DNA of 59,446 nt from Bacteroidaceae bacterium (lineage in GTDB: Bacteria; Bacteroidota; Bacteroidia; Bacteroidales; Bacteroidaceae): NCBI GenBank assembly GCA_017615245.1, contig JAGAAL010000047.1:1-59446 (forward strand), written 5' to 3'. The notes under the pieces were generated by a model. The model worked only from the letters and a program-made list of their open reading frames with translations, had not been told where the DNA came from and did not search any database. Positions 37,161 to 45,905 of this stretch are shown here, piece by piece. Every line of letters begins with the position of its first letter. Positions within the stretch are counted from its first letter, which is position 1. Made by a program: the position numbers and the translations under genes.

Positions 37161-38354
37161 ATGAAAATTATGGGTTTGTTACAAGACAGATTTAAGGACT
37201 ATAGAGAGCCTCAGAAGTATATGGAGGCTGGTATATACCCTTATTTTAGAGAAATCGACAGTCACCAGGACACGGAAGTGATCATGGATGGCAAGAAGGT
37301 TCTTATGTTTGGTTCCAACTCTTACATGGGACTCACTTACGACAAGAGAATCGTTGATGCAGCTGTTGCAGCCTTGAAGAAATATGGTACAGGATGTGCC
37401 GGCTCACGCTTTCTCAACGGAACTCTCGACCTGCATATTCAACTAGAACATGAACTGGCAGAATTCGTCGGCAAAGACGAAGCATTGGTCTATTCTACAG
37501 GTTTCACCGTAAACTCGGGAGTAGTTTCTGCCCTAACAGGTCGCAACGACTACATCCTTGGTGATGACCGCGATCATGCATCAATCGTAGACGGACGTCG
37601 TCTCGCATTCTCAACCTTCTATCATTACAAGCACAACGATATGGCCGACCTTGAGGAGCAGCTGAAGCGCTGTCGTCCAGAGGCCATCAAGTTGATTGTT
37701 ACCGACGGTCTCTTCTCCATGGAAGGTGACTTAGCAAAACTCCCTGAAATCGTTGAACTGAAGAAGAAGTACAACGCAAGCATTATGGTGGATGAAGCTC
37801 ATGGTCTTGGTGTGTTCGGACGTAACGGCCGTGGTACGTGCGACCATTTCGGCGTTACCGACGACGTAGACCTCATCATGGGTACATTCTCTAAGTCGCT
37901 TGCTTCGATCGGCGGATTCATTGCTGCCGACAGCGATACTATCAACTGGTTGCGTCATACTTCACGCACATACATCTTCAGTGCAAGTAACACGCCAGCG
38001 GCTACGGCTGCTGCAAGGGAGGCGCTCCACATCCTGAAGACAGAACCTGAGCGTATCGAGAACCTTTGGAAGATTACCAACTACGCACTGAAGCAATTCC
38101 GCGATGCAGGATTCGAAATCGGCGACACCGAGAGTCCTATCATCCCGTTGTATGTACGCAACGTGGAGAAGACTTTCGAGGTGACAAAGAAAGCATTCGA
38201 GAAGGGTGTATTCATCAATCCGGTTATCCCTCCCGCCTGTGCACCACAAGACACACTTGTCCGCGTAGCCCTTATGGCCACTCATACCAAGGAACAAGTT
38301 GACCGTTGTGTTTCAGCACTCGTGGATTCGTTCAAGGAATTAGGATTACTTTAG
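37161..38354 (+). CDS. spt: Serine palmitoyltransferase (alpha-oxoamine synthase)
   Basis: About 397 aa from the ATG at 37161 (MKIMGLLQDRF); an ATG at 37170 gives the MGLLQ start of Bacteroides homologues, and the ATG at 37098 is less likely. This PLP enzyme condenses serine with a fatty acyl-CoA to 3-ketosphinganine, the first step of Bacteroidales sphingolipid synthesis. The PLP lysine is Lys245 in GTFSKSLASIGG, with VDEAHGLGVFG upstream and the early FGSNSYMGLT motif. Cytoplasmic. It is divergent from a lipid kinase. Confidence 0.9.
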   Translation: MKIMGLLQDRFKDYREPQKYMEAGIYPYFREIDSHQDTEVIMDGKKVLMFGSNSYMGLTYDKRIVDAAVAALKKYGTGCAGSRFLNGTLDLHIQLEHELAEFVGKDEALVYSTGFTVNSGVVSALTGRNDYILGDDRDHASIVDGRRLAFSTFYHYKHNDMADLEEQLKRCRPEAIKLIVTDGLFSMEGDLAKLPEIVELKKKYNASIMVDEAHGLGVFGRNGRGTCDHFGVTDDVDLIMGTFSKSLASIGGFIAADSDTINWLRHTSRTYIFSASNTPAATAAAREALHILKTEPERIENLWKITNYALKQFRDAGFEIGDTESPIIPLYVRNVEKTFEVTKKAFEKGVFINPVIPPACAPQDTLVRVALMATHTKEQVDRCVSALVDSFKELGLL

Positions 38355-38379
38355 AGCAATCAACTCAAAGACAAGCAAC

Positions 38380-38433
38380 AAAGACTCTGCCAATCGAAAC
38401 ATGACGTTTTGAAACAGAGTCTTTCGCTTTTTA
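38380..38433 (+). terminator. Hairpin terminator between spt and glmS
   Basis: 10-bp stem AAAGACTCTG/CAGAGTCTTT (38380-38389, 38415-38424) with an inner AAAC/GTTT hairpin in the loop and a T-rich tail. Confidence 0.7.
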
Positions 38434-38473
38434 GGAGCATTACAACATAAACTCAGAATAAAACGAAACGACT

Positions 38474-40318
38474 ATGTGTGGAATCGTAGGATATTTAGGA
38501 ACACGGCGTGCATATCCCGTACTCATCAAGGGACTGAAACGCTTGGAGTATCGAGGATATGACAGTGCTGGTGTGGCACTCATCACCGACCGTGGTGATT
38601 TGCAGGTATATAAGACGAAAGGTAAGGTGGCCGACCTTGAGGCGTATGCCAGCGATAAGGATGTGACGGGCTGCGTGGGTATCGCTCACACCCGTTGGGC
38701 TACGCATGGAGAGCCTAACTCCACCAATGCGCACCCTCACTATTCCGAGTCGAACAATCTGGCGCTGATTCACAACGGCATCATCGAGAACTACATCACG
38801 CTGAAGAAGCAGCTCGAGGAGCACGGCGTGAAGTTCCGCAGCACCACCGACACGGAAGTGCTTGTGCAGCTTATCGAATATATGCAGAAGTCACAGAACG
38901 TAGACCTGCTGACAGCCGTGCGTCTGTCGTTGCAGCGCGTCATCGGTGCCTACGCCATCGCCATTCTCGACAAGAGCAATCCCGGCCAGATTATCGCAGC
39001 CCGCAAGAGCAGTCCGCTCGTGGTAGGTATTGGCGAAGACGAGTTCTTCCTGGGTTCTGATGCCTCCCCTATCATCGAATACACCGACAAGGTCATCTAT
39101 CTGAACGATGGTGACATTGCCGTCATTCGCCGCAACGAGGAACTGGAAATCGTCGATTTCAACAACATACCGCTCGAACACGAAATCAAGACCGTGGACC
39201 TGAAGCTCGGCCAGATTGAGAAAGGAGGATTCCCACACTTCATGCTGAAGGAAATCTTCGAGCAGCCTGAGTGTCTCAAGGACTGTATGCGTGGACGTAT
39301 CAACGTAGACCAAACCCACGTGAAACTCTCGGCTATCATCGACTACAAAGATCGCCTGCTCGCTGCCCGCCGCTTCATCATCGTGGCCTGCGGAACCAGT
39401 TGGCATGCCGGTCTTATCGGTAAGCAACTCATCGAGAGCATCTGTGGCATCCCTGTCGAGGTGGAATATGCCTCGGAATTCCGCTACAGCAATCCCGTCA
39501 TTACCAACGAAGACGTAGTGATTGCCATCTCGCAGTCGGGTGAGACTGCCGACACATTGGCAGCTATCCAGCTCGCAAAGCAAAAGGGCGCATTCATCTA
39601 CGGCATCTGTAACGCCGTAGGTTCGTCCATTGCCCGTGCCACCGACACTGGTTCATATATCCACGTAGGTCCCGAAATCGGTGTAGCATCTACCAAAGCC
39701 TTCACTGGTCAGGTCACCGTGCTCACCATGCTGGCCTTAGCTTTGGCAAAGGAGAAGAAGGTCATCAGCTCCAACCAATACTCCATGATGGTAAACGAGT
39801 TAAATGCCATCCCCGACAAAATGGAAGAAGTGCTGAAAGCCAACGACCACATCCGCGACATCAGCCGTATCTTCACCTACGCTCACAACTTCCTATACCT
39901 CGGACGAGGCTTCAACTACCCTGTGGCCCTCGAAGGCGCACTGAAGCTCAAGGAAATCAGCTACATCCACGCAGAAGGCTATCCTGCTGCTGAGATGAAA
40001 CACGGCCCCATCGCCCTCATCGACGACGAGATGCCCGTGGTGGTTATCGCCACCCAGAACGTGCTCTACGACAAGCTCATGAGCAACATTCAGGAAATCA
40101 AGGCACGCCGAGGCCGCGTCATCGCCATCGTCACCGAAGGCGACACCAGCGTCAAGGCCCTCGCCGATGAATACATCGAGTTGCCACGCACCCTCGAATG
40201 CCTCGAGCCGCTCCTCGCCACCATCCCGCTGCAGATGCTTGCCTACCACATCGCCATCTGCAAGGGCAAGGACGTAGACCAGCCCCGCAACCTCGCAAAA
40301 TCAGTAACAGTAGAATAA
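38474..40318 (+). CDS. glmS: Glutamine-fructose-6-phosphate aminotransferase (isomerising)
   Basis: 614 aa. Makes glucosamine-6-phosphate for peptidoglycan and lipid A. The N-terminal nucleophile Cys follows the initiator Met (MCGIVGYLG). The glutaminase domain spans about 1-230 and two SIS isomerase domains about 290-600, with the CGTSWHAG and SQSGETADT sugar-binding loops. The end LAKSVTVE is canonical. trmD follows after 19 bp. Confidence 0.97.
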   Translation: MCGIVGYLGTRRAYPVLIKGLKRLEYRGYDSAGVALITDRGDLQVYKTKGKVADLEAYASDKDVTGCVGIAHTRWATHGEPNSTNAHPHYSESNNLALIHNGIIENYITLKKQLEEHGVKFRSTTDTEVLVQLIEYMQKSQNVDLLTAVRLSLQRVIGAYAIAILDKSNPGQIIAARKSSPLVVGIGEDEFFLGSDASPIIEYTDKVIYLNDGDIAVIRRNEELEIVDFNNIPLEHEIKTVDLKLGQIEKGGFPHFMLKEIFEQPECLKDCMRGRINVDQTHVKLSAIIDYKDRLLAARRFIIVACGTSWHAGLIGKQLIESICGIPVEVEYASEFRYSNPVITNEDVVIAISQSGETADTLAAIQLAKQKGAFIYGICNAVGSSIARATDTGSYIHVGPEIGVASTKAFTGQVTVLTMLALALAKEKKVISSNQYSMMVNELNAIPDKMEEVLKANDHIRDISRIFTYAHNFLYLGRGFNYPVALEGALKLKEISYIHAEGYPAAEMKHGPIALIDDEMPVVVIATQNVLYDKLMSNIQEIKARRGRVIAIVTEGDTSVKALADEYIELPRTLECLEPLLATIPLQMLAYHIAICKGKDVDQPRNLAKSVTVE

Positions 40319-40337
40319 CAGACGCCCCCACCCTTCC

Positions 40338-41021
40338 ATGATTCGCATCGACATCCTCACCGCAGTCCCCGAACTTCTCGACGGATTCTTCGACAAGTCC
40401 ATCCTTGGCCGAGCACAACGAAAAGGCTTGGCTGAGATACACGTGCATAACCTCCGCGACTATACCGAGGACAAGCACCGGCGGCTCGACGACTACCCCT
40501 TCGGCGGATTCCCAGGCATGGTGATGCAGTGCCAGCCCATCGACGCCTGCATCTCTGCACTGAAAGCAGAGCGCCCCTACGACGAAGTCATCTTCGTCAC
40601 CCCCGATGGCGAGCAGTTCAATCAGACGATGGCCAACGAGCTGTCACTCAAGGGCAACATCATCATTCTCTGCGGCCACTACAAAGGCATCGACTACCGC
40701 ATCCGCGAGCATCTCGTCACCCGTGAAGTAAGCCTTGGCGACTTCGTACTTACCGGCGGCGAACTCGTAGCCGCATGCATGGCCGACGCCATCGTCCGCG
40801 TCATTCCGGGAGCCATAGGCGACGAACAGAGCGCCCTCTCCGATTCGTTCCAAGACAACCTCCTCGCCGCCCCCATCTACACCCGGCCTGCCGACTACAA
40901 AGGATGGAAAGTCCCCGAAATCCTCCTCTCCGGCAACCAAGCCAAGATAGAGGAATGGGAACTCCAGCAATCGCTCGAGCGCACCAAGCGCCTCCGTCCC
41001 GATTTGCTGAAAGACAAATAA
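40338..41021 (+). CDS. trmD: tRNA (guanine-N1-)-methyltransferase
   Basis: 227 aa. Methylates G37 of tRNAs. The SPOUT trefoil knot region ([26 protein letters not shown]) and the conserved [16 protein letters not shown] loop are present. Likely co-transcribed with glmS. A strong terminator starts at the stop codon. Confidence 0.96.
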   Translation: MIRIDILTAVPELLDGFFDKSILGRAQRKGLAEIHVHNLRDYTEDKHRRLDDYPFGGFPGMVMQCQPIDACISALKAERPYDEVIFVTPDGEQFNQTMANELSLKGNIIILCGHYKGIDYRIREHLVTREVSLGDFVLTGGELVAACMADAIVRVIPGAIGDEQSALSDSFQDNLLAAPIYTRPADYKGWKVPEILLSGNQAKIEEWELQQSLERTKRLRPDLLKDK

Positions 41022-41047
41022 AAAAGGAGCCACGCGGCTCCTTTTTT
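41020..41047 (+). terminator. Rho-independent terminator of glmS-trmD
   Basis: A-tract, GGAGCC-ACGC-GGCTCC stem (41026-41041) and T6. Confidence 0.92.
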
Positions 41048-41067
41048 GGTTCTGATAATCTTCAACA

Positions 41068-41250
41068 TTGTCCACGGCAACCAGCCCCGAGGGTCGGGGC
41101 TGCTTCCCGTGGACAACTTTTTACTGCCCCGAGGGTCGGGGCTGCTTTCCGTGGACAACTTTTTGCTGCCCCGAGGGTCGGGGCTGCTTTCCGTGGACAA
41201 CTTTTTGCTGCCCTGAGGGTCGGGGCTGCTTTCCGTGGACAACTTTTGCT
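41068..41250. repeat. Tandem repeat array, 42-bp period, four hairpin-containing copies
   Basis: The hairpin core GCCCCGA-GGG-TCGGGGC occurs at 41084-41100, 41126-41142, 41168-41184 and 41210-41226 (the last with one change), exactly 42 bp apart. Each is followed by TGCTTTCCGTGGACAAC and a T5 run. The first copy is preceded by TTGTCCACGG (41068-41077), the inverse of the CCGTGGACAA box, so a larger nested hairpin can form. A degraded fifth core (GCTGTCCCGAC ... GACAGC) follows. It lies between convergent trmD and the transporter-regulator fusion. Reading frames across it are only repeat translation. Confidence 0.9.
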
Positions 41251-41286
41251 GTCCCGACTGCTCCGACAGCCATTGCGCTTTTCATT

Positions 41287-43287
41287 TCATCGTTGCTTTT
41301 CCACCTCGAATACGTAGCCGAAGCCTTGGTGACTTACAATGTTGTTGGCATAAGGACCAAGTTTCTTACGCAGACGAGTGATGTGAACGATGACGGTGTG
41401 GTCGGTGACGACGACACCTTCCCATACGCTGTCCATAAGCTGCTGACGCGAGAGAACTTGGCCACGATTTTGAAGAAGCAGACTGAGCAATGCGAACTCG
41501 GTGCGTGTGAGGTTGGCAGGTTGGCCGTCGATGGTGACGGTCTTGCGGTCGAGGTTCAACTGCAAGCCTCTGAAGCTGAGCAAATGTTTGCCAAGACGGG
41601 CTTCGACGACGTTCATCACGTAGTCGCCCAGCTTCTCACACTCGGAAATGATGTCGCTATAGAAGGCTGCAAGCGCATAGGAGTATTCGTTGTTGCTTGC
41701 CTCGAGGATGCTTTCGGCTTTCAGCTGATCACGCAGCGCATTGATGTCGCGCTCAATCTCCAGTGAGGTGTCGATGGTCAGGTCTTCGCGACGTCCGCTG
41801 ACAACAATCATCATCTGCGTCAATGCCTCGTTCACCAGCCGCAGCATGTCGTGCAGATGGTCATACTGCTGGGCAGTGAAGTCCTCCCGCGCGTCCCTGC
41901 GATGCTTAATGGTGCGGGCCATTTTATAGCAGGCATCGCCGATGGACTCCAGCTCGCCAATCTGACGAAGCATGTTGCTGATTTTACCCTTCGTCTCGTC
42001 CGACAGGCGCTCATTGCTGACTTCCTCCAGATATTTGGCTATCTCTATCTCCATATTGTCCGCAATGTCCTCGTACTTTTCGATGCGCTCGTATTGGCGG
42101 TCGAATTCCTTTTTGTCTTTCTCGTCGAGCAAGACGCGTGACATTCCAAACATTCGCTGCATACGTTCGGCAAAATGGATGATTTCCTTCTGCGCCTGAA
42201 GAACGGAGATTTCGGGGGTTGCCATCAGTCCATTGCCGATATATTGCAGACGACTGATGGCCTTGGCCTCCTGCGGCTTGTCCTTGATGACCCACTTCAC
42301 GATGCGCTCAATCTGCGGGATGAATCCGATGAGCAGCGAAGTGTTGACGATGTTGAAACATGTGTGGAAAGTGGCGAGCACTACGCTCAGACGGGCGGCG
42401 TTGGCGATGAAGGCATCGTGAGCGGTAGTAGCTCGGTCCATGCCAGTATCGTAGCCGGCCAATGAGCAGATGAAATTGACAAAGGGGTGGAACACGCACA
42501 ACATCCAGCAGACGCCGAAGACATTGAAGAACATGTGGGCAAAGGCAGCGCAACGGGCCTGAGTGGAAGCGGTGAGGGCTGCGAGATTAGAAGTGACAGT
42601 CGTGCCGATGTTCTCGCCCATCACCAATGCAATACCCTGATAGATGGGCAGAGCACCCGAGGAGCAGAGTATCATTGTAATGGCCATCACAGCTGCCGAC
42701 GACTGGACGAACATGGTCAGTATGCCACCGATAAGCAGGAACAACAGAGTGGTGAAGATGCTGTCGGGGTCAAACGAACTGAAGAAATTGAGCACTGCCT
42801 CGTTTTCGCTGAGGTTCATGTCGATACCTGTCTGGCGCAGCGTACCCAAGCCAAGGAAAAGGAAAGCGATGCCGAAGAGGAAATAGCCGACAGTCTCGTG
42901 CTTCTTCTTGTAGATGAGGAACATGGCAAAAATGAATACCGGCCACACAAAGTTGGTAATGTTGAACGAGAAGCCAGCCGACATAATCCACGCCGTCAGT
43001 GTCGTACCGATGTTTGCCCCCATGATGATGCTGATGGCCTGCGCCAGTGTCAGCAGCGAGGCGTTGACAAACGAGACAGTCATCACCGTTGTAGCCGTCG
43101 AACTTTGCACCAACGCTGTGACCCCCATTCCTGTAAGCATTCCCGTAAAACGGTTGGTGGTCATACGAGCCAGAACGTGTCTCAACTTCGGTCCTGTCAT
43201 TTTCTGCAGCGCTTCGCTCATCGTCTTCATACCAAAGATGAGGATCGCCAGCGAACCGAGCAGTGTGAATATAATTCCAATCGTCAT
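41287..43287 (-). CDS. Na/Pi cotransporter - PhoU - PhoB-type winged-helix fusion protein
   Basis: 666 aa from the ATG at 43287; the upstream TTG at 43347 lies before the predicted transcript start. Residues about 1-345: Na/Pi cotransporter with two inverted repeats, QSSTATT (61-67) and QSSAAV (195-200), and GANIGTT/GENIGTT (90-96, 224-230). Residues about 360-565: helical PhoU-like domain. Residues about 570-666: a complete OmpR/PhoB effector winged helix with LTRTEFALLSLLLQNRG, VLSRQQLMDSVW, the recognition helix VIVHITRLRKKLG and the wing SHQGFGYVFE. There is no receiver domain. NptA-PhoU proteins are common, but a DNA-binding domain at the end is not something I know. It may act as a membrane-tethered phosphate-responsive transcription factor. 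Confidence 0.88.
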   Translation of the reverse strand: MTIGIIFTLLGSLAILIFGMKTMSEALQKMTGPKLRHVLARMTTNRFTGMLTGMGVTALVQSSTATTVMTVSFVNASLLTLAQAISIIMGANIGTTLTAWIMSAGFSFNITNFVWPVFIFAMFLIYKKKHETVGYFLFGIAFLFLGLGTLRQTGIDMNLSENEAVLNFFSSFDPDSIFTTLLFLLIGGILTMFVQSSAAVMAITMILCSSGALPIYQGIALVMGENIGTTVTSNLAALTASTQARCAAFAHMFFNVFGVCWMLCVFHPFVNFICSLAGYDTGMDRATTAHDAFIANAARLSVVLATFHTCFNIVNTSLLIGFIPQIERIVKWVIKDKPQEAKAISRLQYIGNGLMATPEISVLQAQKEIIHFAERMQRMFGMSRVLLDEKDKKEFDRQYERIEKYEDIADNMEIEIAKYLEEVSNERLSDETKGKISNMLRQIGELESIGDACYKMARTIKHRRDAREDFTAQQYDHLHDMLRLVNEALTQMMIVVSGRREDLTIDTSLEIERDINALRDQLKAESILEASNNEYSYALAAFYSDIISECEKLGDYVMNVVEARLGKHLLSFRGLQLNLDRKTVTIDGQPANLTRTEFALLSLLLQNRGQVLSRQQLMDSVWEGVVVTDHTVIVHITRLRKKLGPYANNIVSHQGFGYVFEVEKQR

Positions 43288-43317
43288 ATATTTTCTTGCG
43301 TTTGAGTTTTCCGAGTG

Positions 43318-43347
43318 CAAAGATACGCATAATTTCGCGTGCGACAA
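43318..43347 (-). promoter_or_regulatory. Promoter of the transporter-PhoU-winged helix gene
   Basis: Minus-strand TATCTTTG at 43318-43325 and TTG at 43345-43347 with 19-nt spacing. This puts the transcript start near 43311 and fixes the ATG at 43287 as the start. Confidence 0.75.
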
Positions 43348-43402
43348 TAAAAAGAGTGGTTACATTTCGGTTACATTTTCGTTTTCAACAAATTTCTACC
43401 AC

Positions 43403-43431
43403 AAAAAGAACGGGAAGCCATGCAGCTCCCC
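43403..43431 (-). terminator. Terminator after the aldose epimerase gene
   Basis: On the minus strand GGGGAGC-TGCATG-GCTTCCC (one G-T pair) is followed by GTTCTTTTTG. Confidence 0.65.
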
Positions 43432-43467
43432 GCCCTAAGAGGTTCACTCCTTATTTTTATATATATA

Positions 43468-44574
43468 CTACTTCACGGCGAAGCGGTAGATGCAAGTGTG
43501 ATGATACTTCTCGCCTGGATTGAGGCGAGTGGATGGGAATTCGGGATGGTTTGGTGAATCAGGATACTTCTGCGACTCAAGAGCAATAGCGGTACGCGCA
43601 CCAGTATAGACCTGAAGGCCTGGCTGGTCGTTCCATACTTCCATCACGCGACCTGACTCCGGGCTGTAAAGCTCTGCGACTTTCTCTACCTTCGCGGTCT
43701 TGTGCGTAAGGCAGAAGTTGTTGTCGTAGTTGCGCACCTTTCCTTCAGGAATCTCCACACGCTGTCCGAAGCCGAATCCGAAACCTCCCTGCATAGCCAC
43801 CTGGCGGTCGCCAATCTTCACAGGCTTGTTAAAGTCGTAAGCCGTGCCGGCCACAGGAGTCAGCTTGCCTGTAGGGATACCCATGCGGTCGGTCTCTGTG
43901 ATGTTATCAGCAAAGACAGTGAGCATGTGGTCAAGGATGTCGCCATTGCCCACACCCTTCAGGTTGAAGTACGAATGGTTCGACAGGTTCACTACGGTTG
44001 CTTTGTCGGTCTCTGCCTCGTAGGCAATAGAGAGGCCGTTATCCTTCGTGATGGAATAAGTGAGCGTCGTGGTCAGCGTGCCAGGGAATCCGTCAAGTCC
44101 GTCGGCAAGGACGCACTTCATCACGAGTTCTTTCTCATCAGCTTTCACTACGTCCCACACCGTGTGGTCGAAGCCCTGATTACCTCCATGCAGGATGTGC
44201 TGTCCGCTGTTCTTCGTCACTTGATACTCCTTGCCGTCGAGCGAGAACGTAGCGTTGGCAATACGGTTGGCAAAGCGTCCGAGCGCTGGGCCTACCATAC
44301 CAAGGTTGTAGCGCGGATACTGATGGATGTTGGGATAGTTGGTCACAAGGTTGGCATAGTTGCCCTCCTTGTCAGGAGCGAACAGGCCGACGATGAAACC
44401 GCCGTAGTTGGTAATCTGTGCAGCCACCTTTCCGTTCGTGATTGTGTAGAGTGCGACTTTCTTTCCGTCCATAATCGTATCGTATGGAGCGGTATCGAGC
44501 AGAGGAATTTGCTTTTGTGCCAACACCATCAAGGTGACAGCCACAAGCATCATTGATAATGTAAAACGTTTCAT
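43468..44574 (-). CDS. galM: Secreted aldose 1-epimerase (galactose mutarotase)
   Basis: 368 aa with a signal peptide (about 1-19, VLA-Q), so it works in the periplasm. Interconverts alpha and beta anomers of galactose and other aldoses. Substrate-binding and catalytic segments are visible: GRFANRI, HGGNQGFDHTVWDV with the proton-donor His region, LSNHSYFNL with the second His, and a late Glu in QVYTGARTAIALESQKYPDSPNH. It has its own terminator. A GC-rich palindromic element lies upstream. Confidence 0.93.
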   Translation of the reverse strand: MKRFTLSMMLVAVTLMVLAQKQIPLLDTAPYDTIMDGKKVALYTITNGKVAAQITNYGGFIVGLFAPDKEGNYANLVTNYPNIHQYPRYNLGMVGPALGRFANRIANATFSLDGKEYQVTKNSGQHILHGGNQGFDHTVWDVVKADEKELVMKCVLADGLDGFPGTLTTTLTYSITKDNGLSIAYEAETDKATVVNLSNHSYFNLKGVGNGDILDHMLTVFADNITETDRMGIPTGKLTPVAGTAYDFNKPVKIGDRQVAMQGGFGFGFGQRVEIPEGKVRNYDNNFCLTHKTAKVEKVAELYSPESGRVMEVWNDQPGLQVYTGARTAIALESQKYPDSPNHPEFPSTRLNPGEKYHHTCIYRFAVK

Positions 44575-44576
44575 AT

Positions 44577-44606
44577 GTAATGTATAATTAATGATGTATA
44601 ATATAC
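44577..44606. repeat. AT-rich repeat, ATGTATAATT type
   Basis: ATGTATAATTAATGATGTATAATATAC upstream of galM. A cleaner copy lies at 48056-48079, after the DPP4-like gene. Confidence 0.6.
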
Positions 44607-44613
44607 AATAAAA

Positions 44614-44637
44614 CTCCCCCTGAAGGGGGTTGGGGGA
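44614..44637. repeat. GC-rich palindromic element directly after a stop codon
   Basis: CTCCCCCTGAAGGGGG then TTGGGGGA, nearly identical to the copy inside the POT gene (21852). On the minus strand it starts right after the TAG of the membrane protein gene. Confidence 0.85.
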
Positions 44638-45219
44638 CTATTCCTCTATCTGCTTGATGAGGTCGTCGCATGTCTTCAGCACCTTGCGGTTCATCATGTG
44701 TCCCCAGATGCCGCCGATGATGCCGCCGATGGCGCACCCGATGAGCAGTCCAACGAGATATTCTTTGTCATGATTCAGCGACAGCAATTCGTAGGCAAAC
44801 CACGCGAGCCACACCACAATCACGGGCCAACCAATACGTTGCCAGGTGATGTACTGCATCTTCAGCTTCTTGGCGTTCTTCGCCACCTCCAAGAGGTTGC
44901 CGTTCATGATGTCCTCCTCGTCCATCTTAGCATGGATGATCCATGTAGCCACAACGGATACCACCATCAGTATCGACGTTCCGATGAGGAAGCGCAAAGG
45001 CAGGCCGATGCCATACCAACTCAGATTTCCGAATGTCAACGCAAAGAGGGCTGCAAACAGCGTAATCCACTTATAGCGGTTGATGGTCGACATCTTGCCG
45101 GTCATCGCCTGTTTCAGCAGGTTGTCTGTCAGGATTTCCTCCTTGTCGAGCTTCTCCTTCAGCAATGCCATCTGGGCACGCATCTCTTCCAATTCGTTTG
45201 TTTCGTTCATACGTTCCAT
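44638..45219 (-). CDS. Membrane protein paired with an ECF sigma factor
   Basis: 193 aa. N-terminal soluble coiled coil (about 5-45), TM pair (about 50-95), linker, and a second TM pair (about 128-175) with a Gly-rich helix (LIGCAIGGIIGGIWG). A short C-terminal cytosolic tail. I do not recognise a named family. It starts 27 bp after the ECF sigma gene and is likely co-transcribed, so a role in controlling that sigma factor is plausible. It lacks the FecR or zinc-binding anti-sigma signature. Confidence 0.65.
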   Translation of the reverse strand: MERMNETNELEEMRAQMALLKEKLDKEEILTDNLLKQAMTGKMSTINRYKWITLFAALFALTFGNLSWYGIGLPLRFLIGTSILMVVSVVATWIIHAKMDEEDIMNGNLLEVAKNAKKLKMQYITWQRIGWPVIVVWLAWFAYELLSLNHDKEYLVGLLIGCAIGGIIGGIWGHMMNRKVLKTCDDLIKQIEE

Positions 45220-45246
45220 ATCAATGTAGTCATTAACTTCAATTTT

Positions 45247-45726
45247 TCAACCCTTCATCGCTTTCAGTTGTTCACGGATTCTCACGAGTTTCACCGACAC
45301 GTTCTTCGTCGAGATGCCCACGATTTCGCCAATCTCGTCATAGCTAAGATTGTCGAGCCACAGCAGCACGATGGCGCGGTCGATTACACCCAACTTACTG
45401 ATGCGGCTGTAGAGCTGACGGATTTGCTTCGTGTCCTGGTCAGTATCCTCGTAGAGATTCGAGCCTACCGAGAGGTCCACCTTCTTACCCATCTTCTTCT
45501 TTTTGCGGTCGGCCGAGATACAAGTATTCAAGCTCACCTTGTAGATCCACGAGTTCAAGCTGCTTTCCCCACGGAACTTCTCATATCCTTTCCACAGGTT
45601 GATAAGAATCTCCTGGAAGAGATCGCTCACCTCGTCCTCATCCTTCGAAAACATATAGCACACCGTGTAGATTGTATTCTTATGCTTCCGCACAATACCT
45701 GCAAATTCTCTCTCGTTAGCTTCCAT
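45247..45726 (-). CDS. ECF-type RNA polymerase sigma factor
   Basis: 159 aa. Sigma region 2 (DLFQEILINLWKGYEKFRGESSLNSWIYKV) and region 4 (LSYDEIGEIVGISTKNVSVKLVRIREQL) are present, joined by a Lys-rich linker. Directs polymerase to an alternative promoter set; the target is unknown. Followed by a four-TM protein in the same operon. A possible minus-strand -7 box TAAATTTG lies at 45814-45821. Confidence 0.9.
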   Translation of the reverse strand: MEANEREFAGIVRKHKNTIYTVCYMFSKDEDEVSDLFQEILINLWKGYEKFRGESSLNSWIYKVSLNTCISADRKKKKMGKKVDLSVGSNLYEDTDQDTKQIRQLYSRISKLGVIDRAIVLLWLDNLSYDEIGEIVGISTKNVSVKLVRIREQLKAMKG

Positions 45727-45841
45727 GTCGACTGATTGTATTAGCTATTACACCTATATGACGCAACAACTAATAAATAACTACATTTTATTCAACTTTT
45801 TTGTTACTGCCTGCAAATTTACACAAATTTTTCTGTTTTTC

Positions 45842-45872
45842 TTGTTCAAAAGCAGAAAAAACAGTAACTTTG
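45842..45872 (+). promoter_or_regulatory. Promoter of the DPP4-like gene
   Basis: TTG 45842-45844 and TAACTTTG 45865-45872, spacing 20 nt. Confidence 0.78.
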
Positions 45873-45905
45873 CGTGTTTTTAAATCGATTAATCCATAAA
45901 ATAAT

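Noticed and set aside
40895-41242. Minus-strand frame rich in KLSTESSPDPRGSK units
   Set aside because: Also repeat translation, overlapping the 3' end of trmD antisense; no support as a gene.
41068-41250. Replication origin or DnaA-box cluster
   Set aside because: The TTGTCCACG box differs from TTATCCACA at two positions, there is no AT-rich unwinding region, and no dnaA or other origin genes are near.
41068-41250. CRISPR array
   Set aside because: The units are nearly identical over the full 42 bp, so there are no variable spacers, and no cas genes are present.
41068-41766. Plus-strand open frame with repeated EGRGCFPWTTF units
   Set aside because: It is only the translation of the 42-bp repeat array followed by antisense of the transporter gene; no start signal and repeat-derived sequence.
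43288-43347. N-terminal extension of the transporter fusion starting at TTG 43347
   Set aside because: The predicted promoter puts transcription start near 43311, and the ATG at 43287 gives the normal first TM helix.
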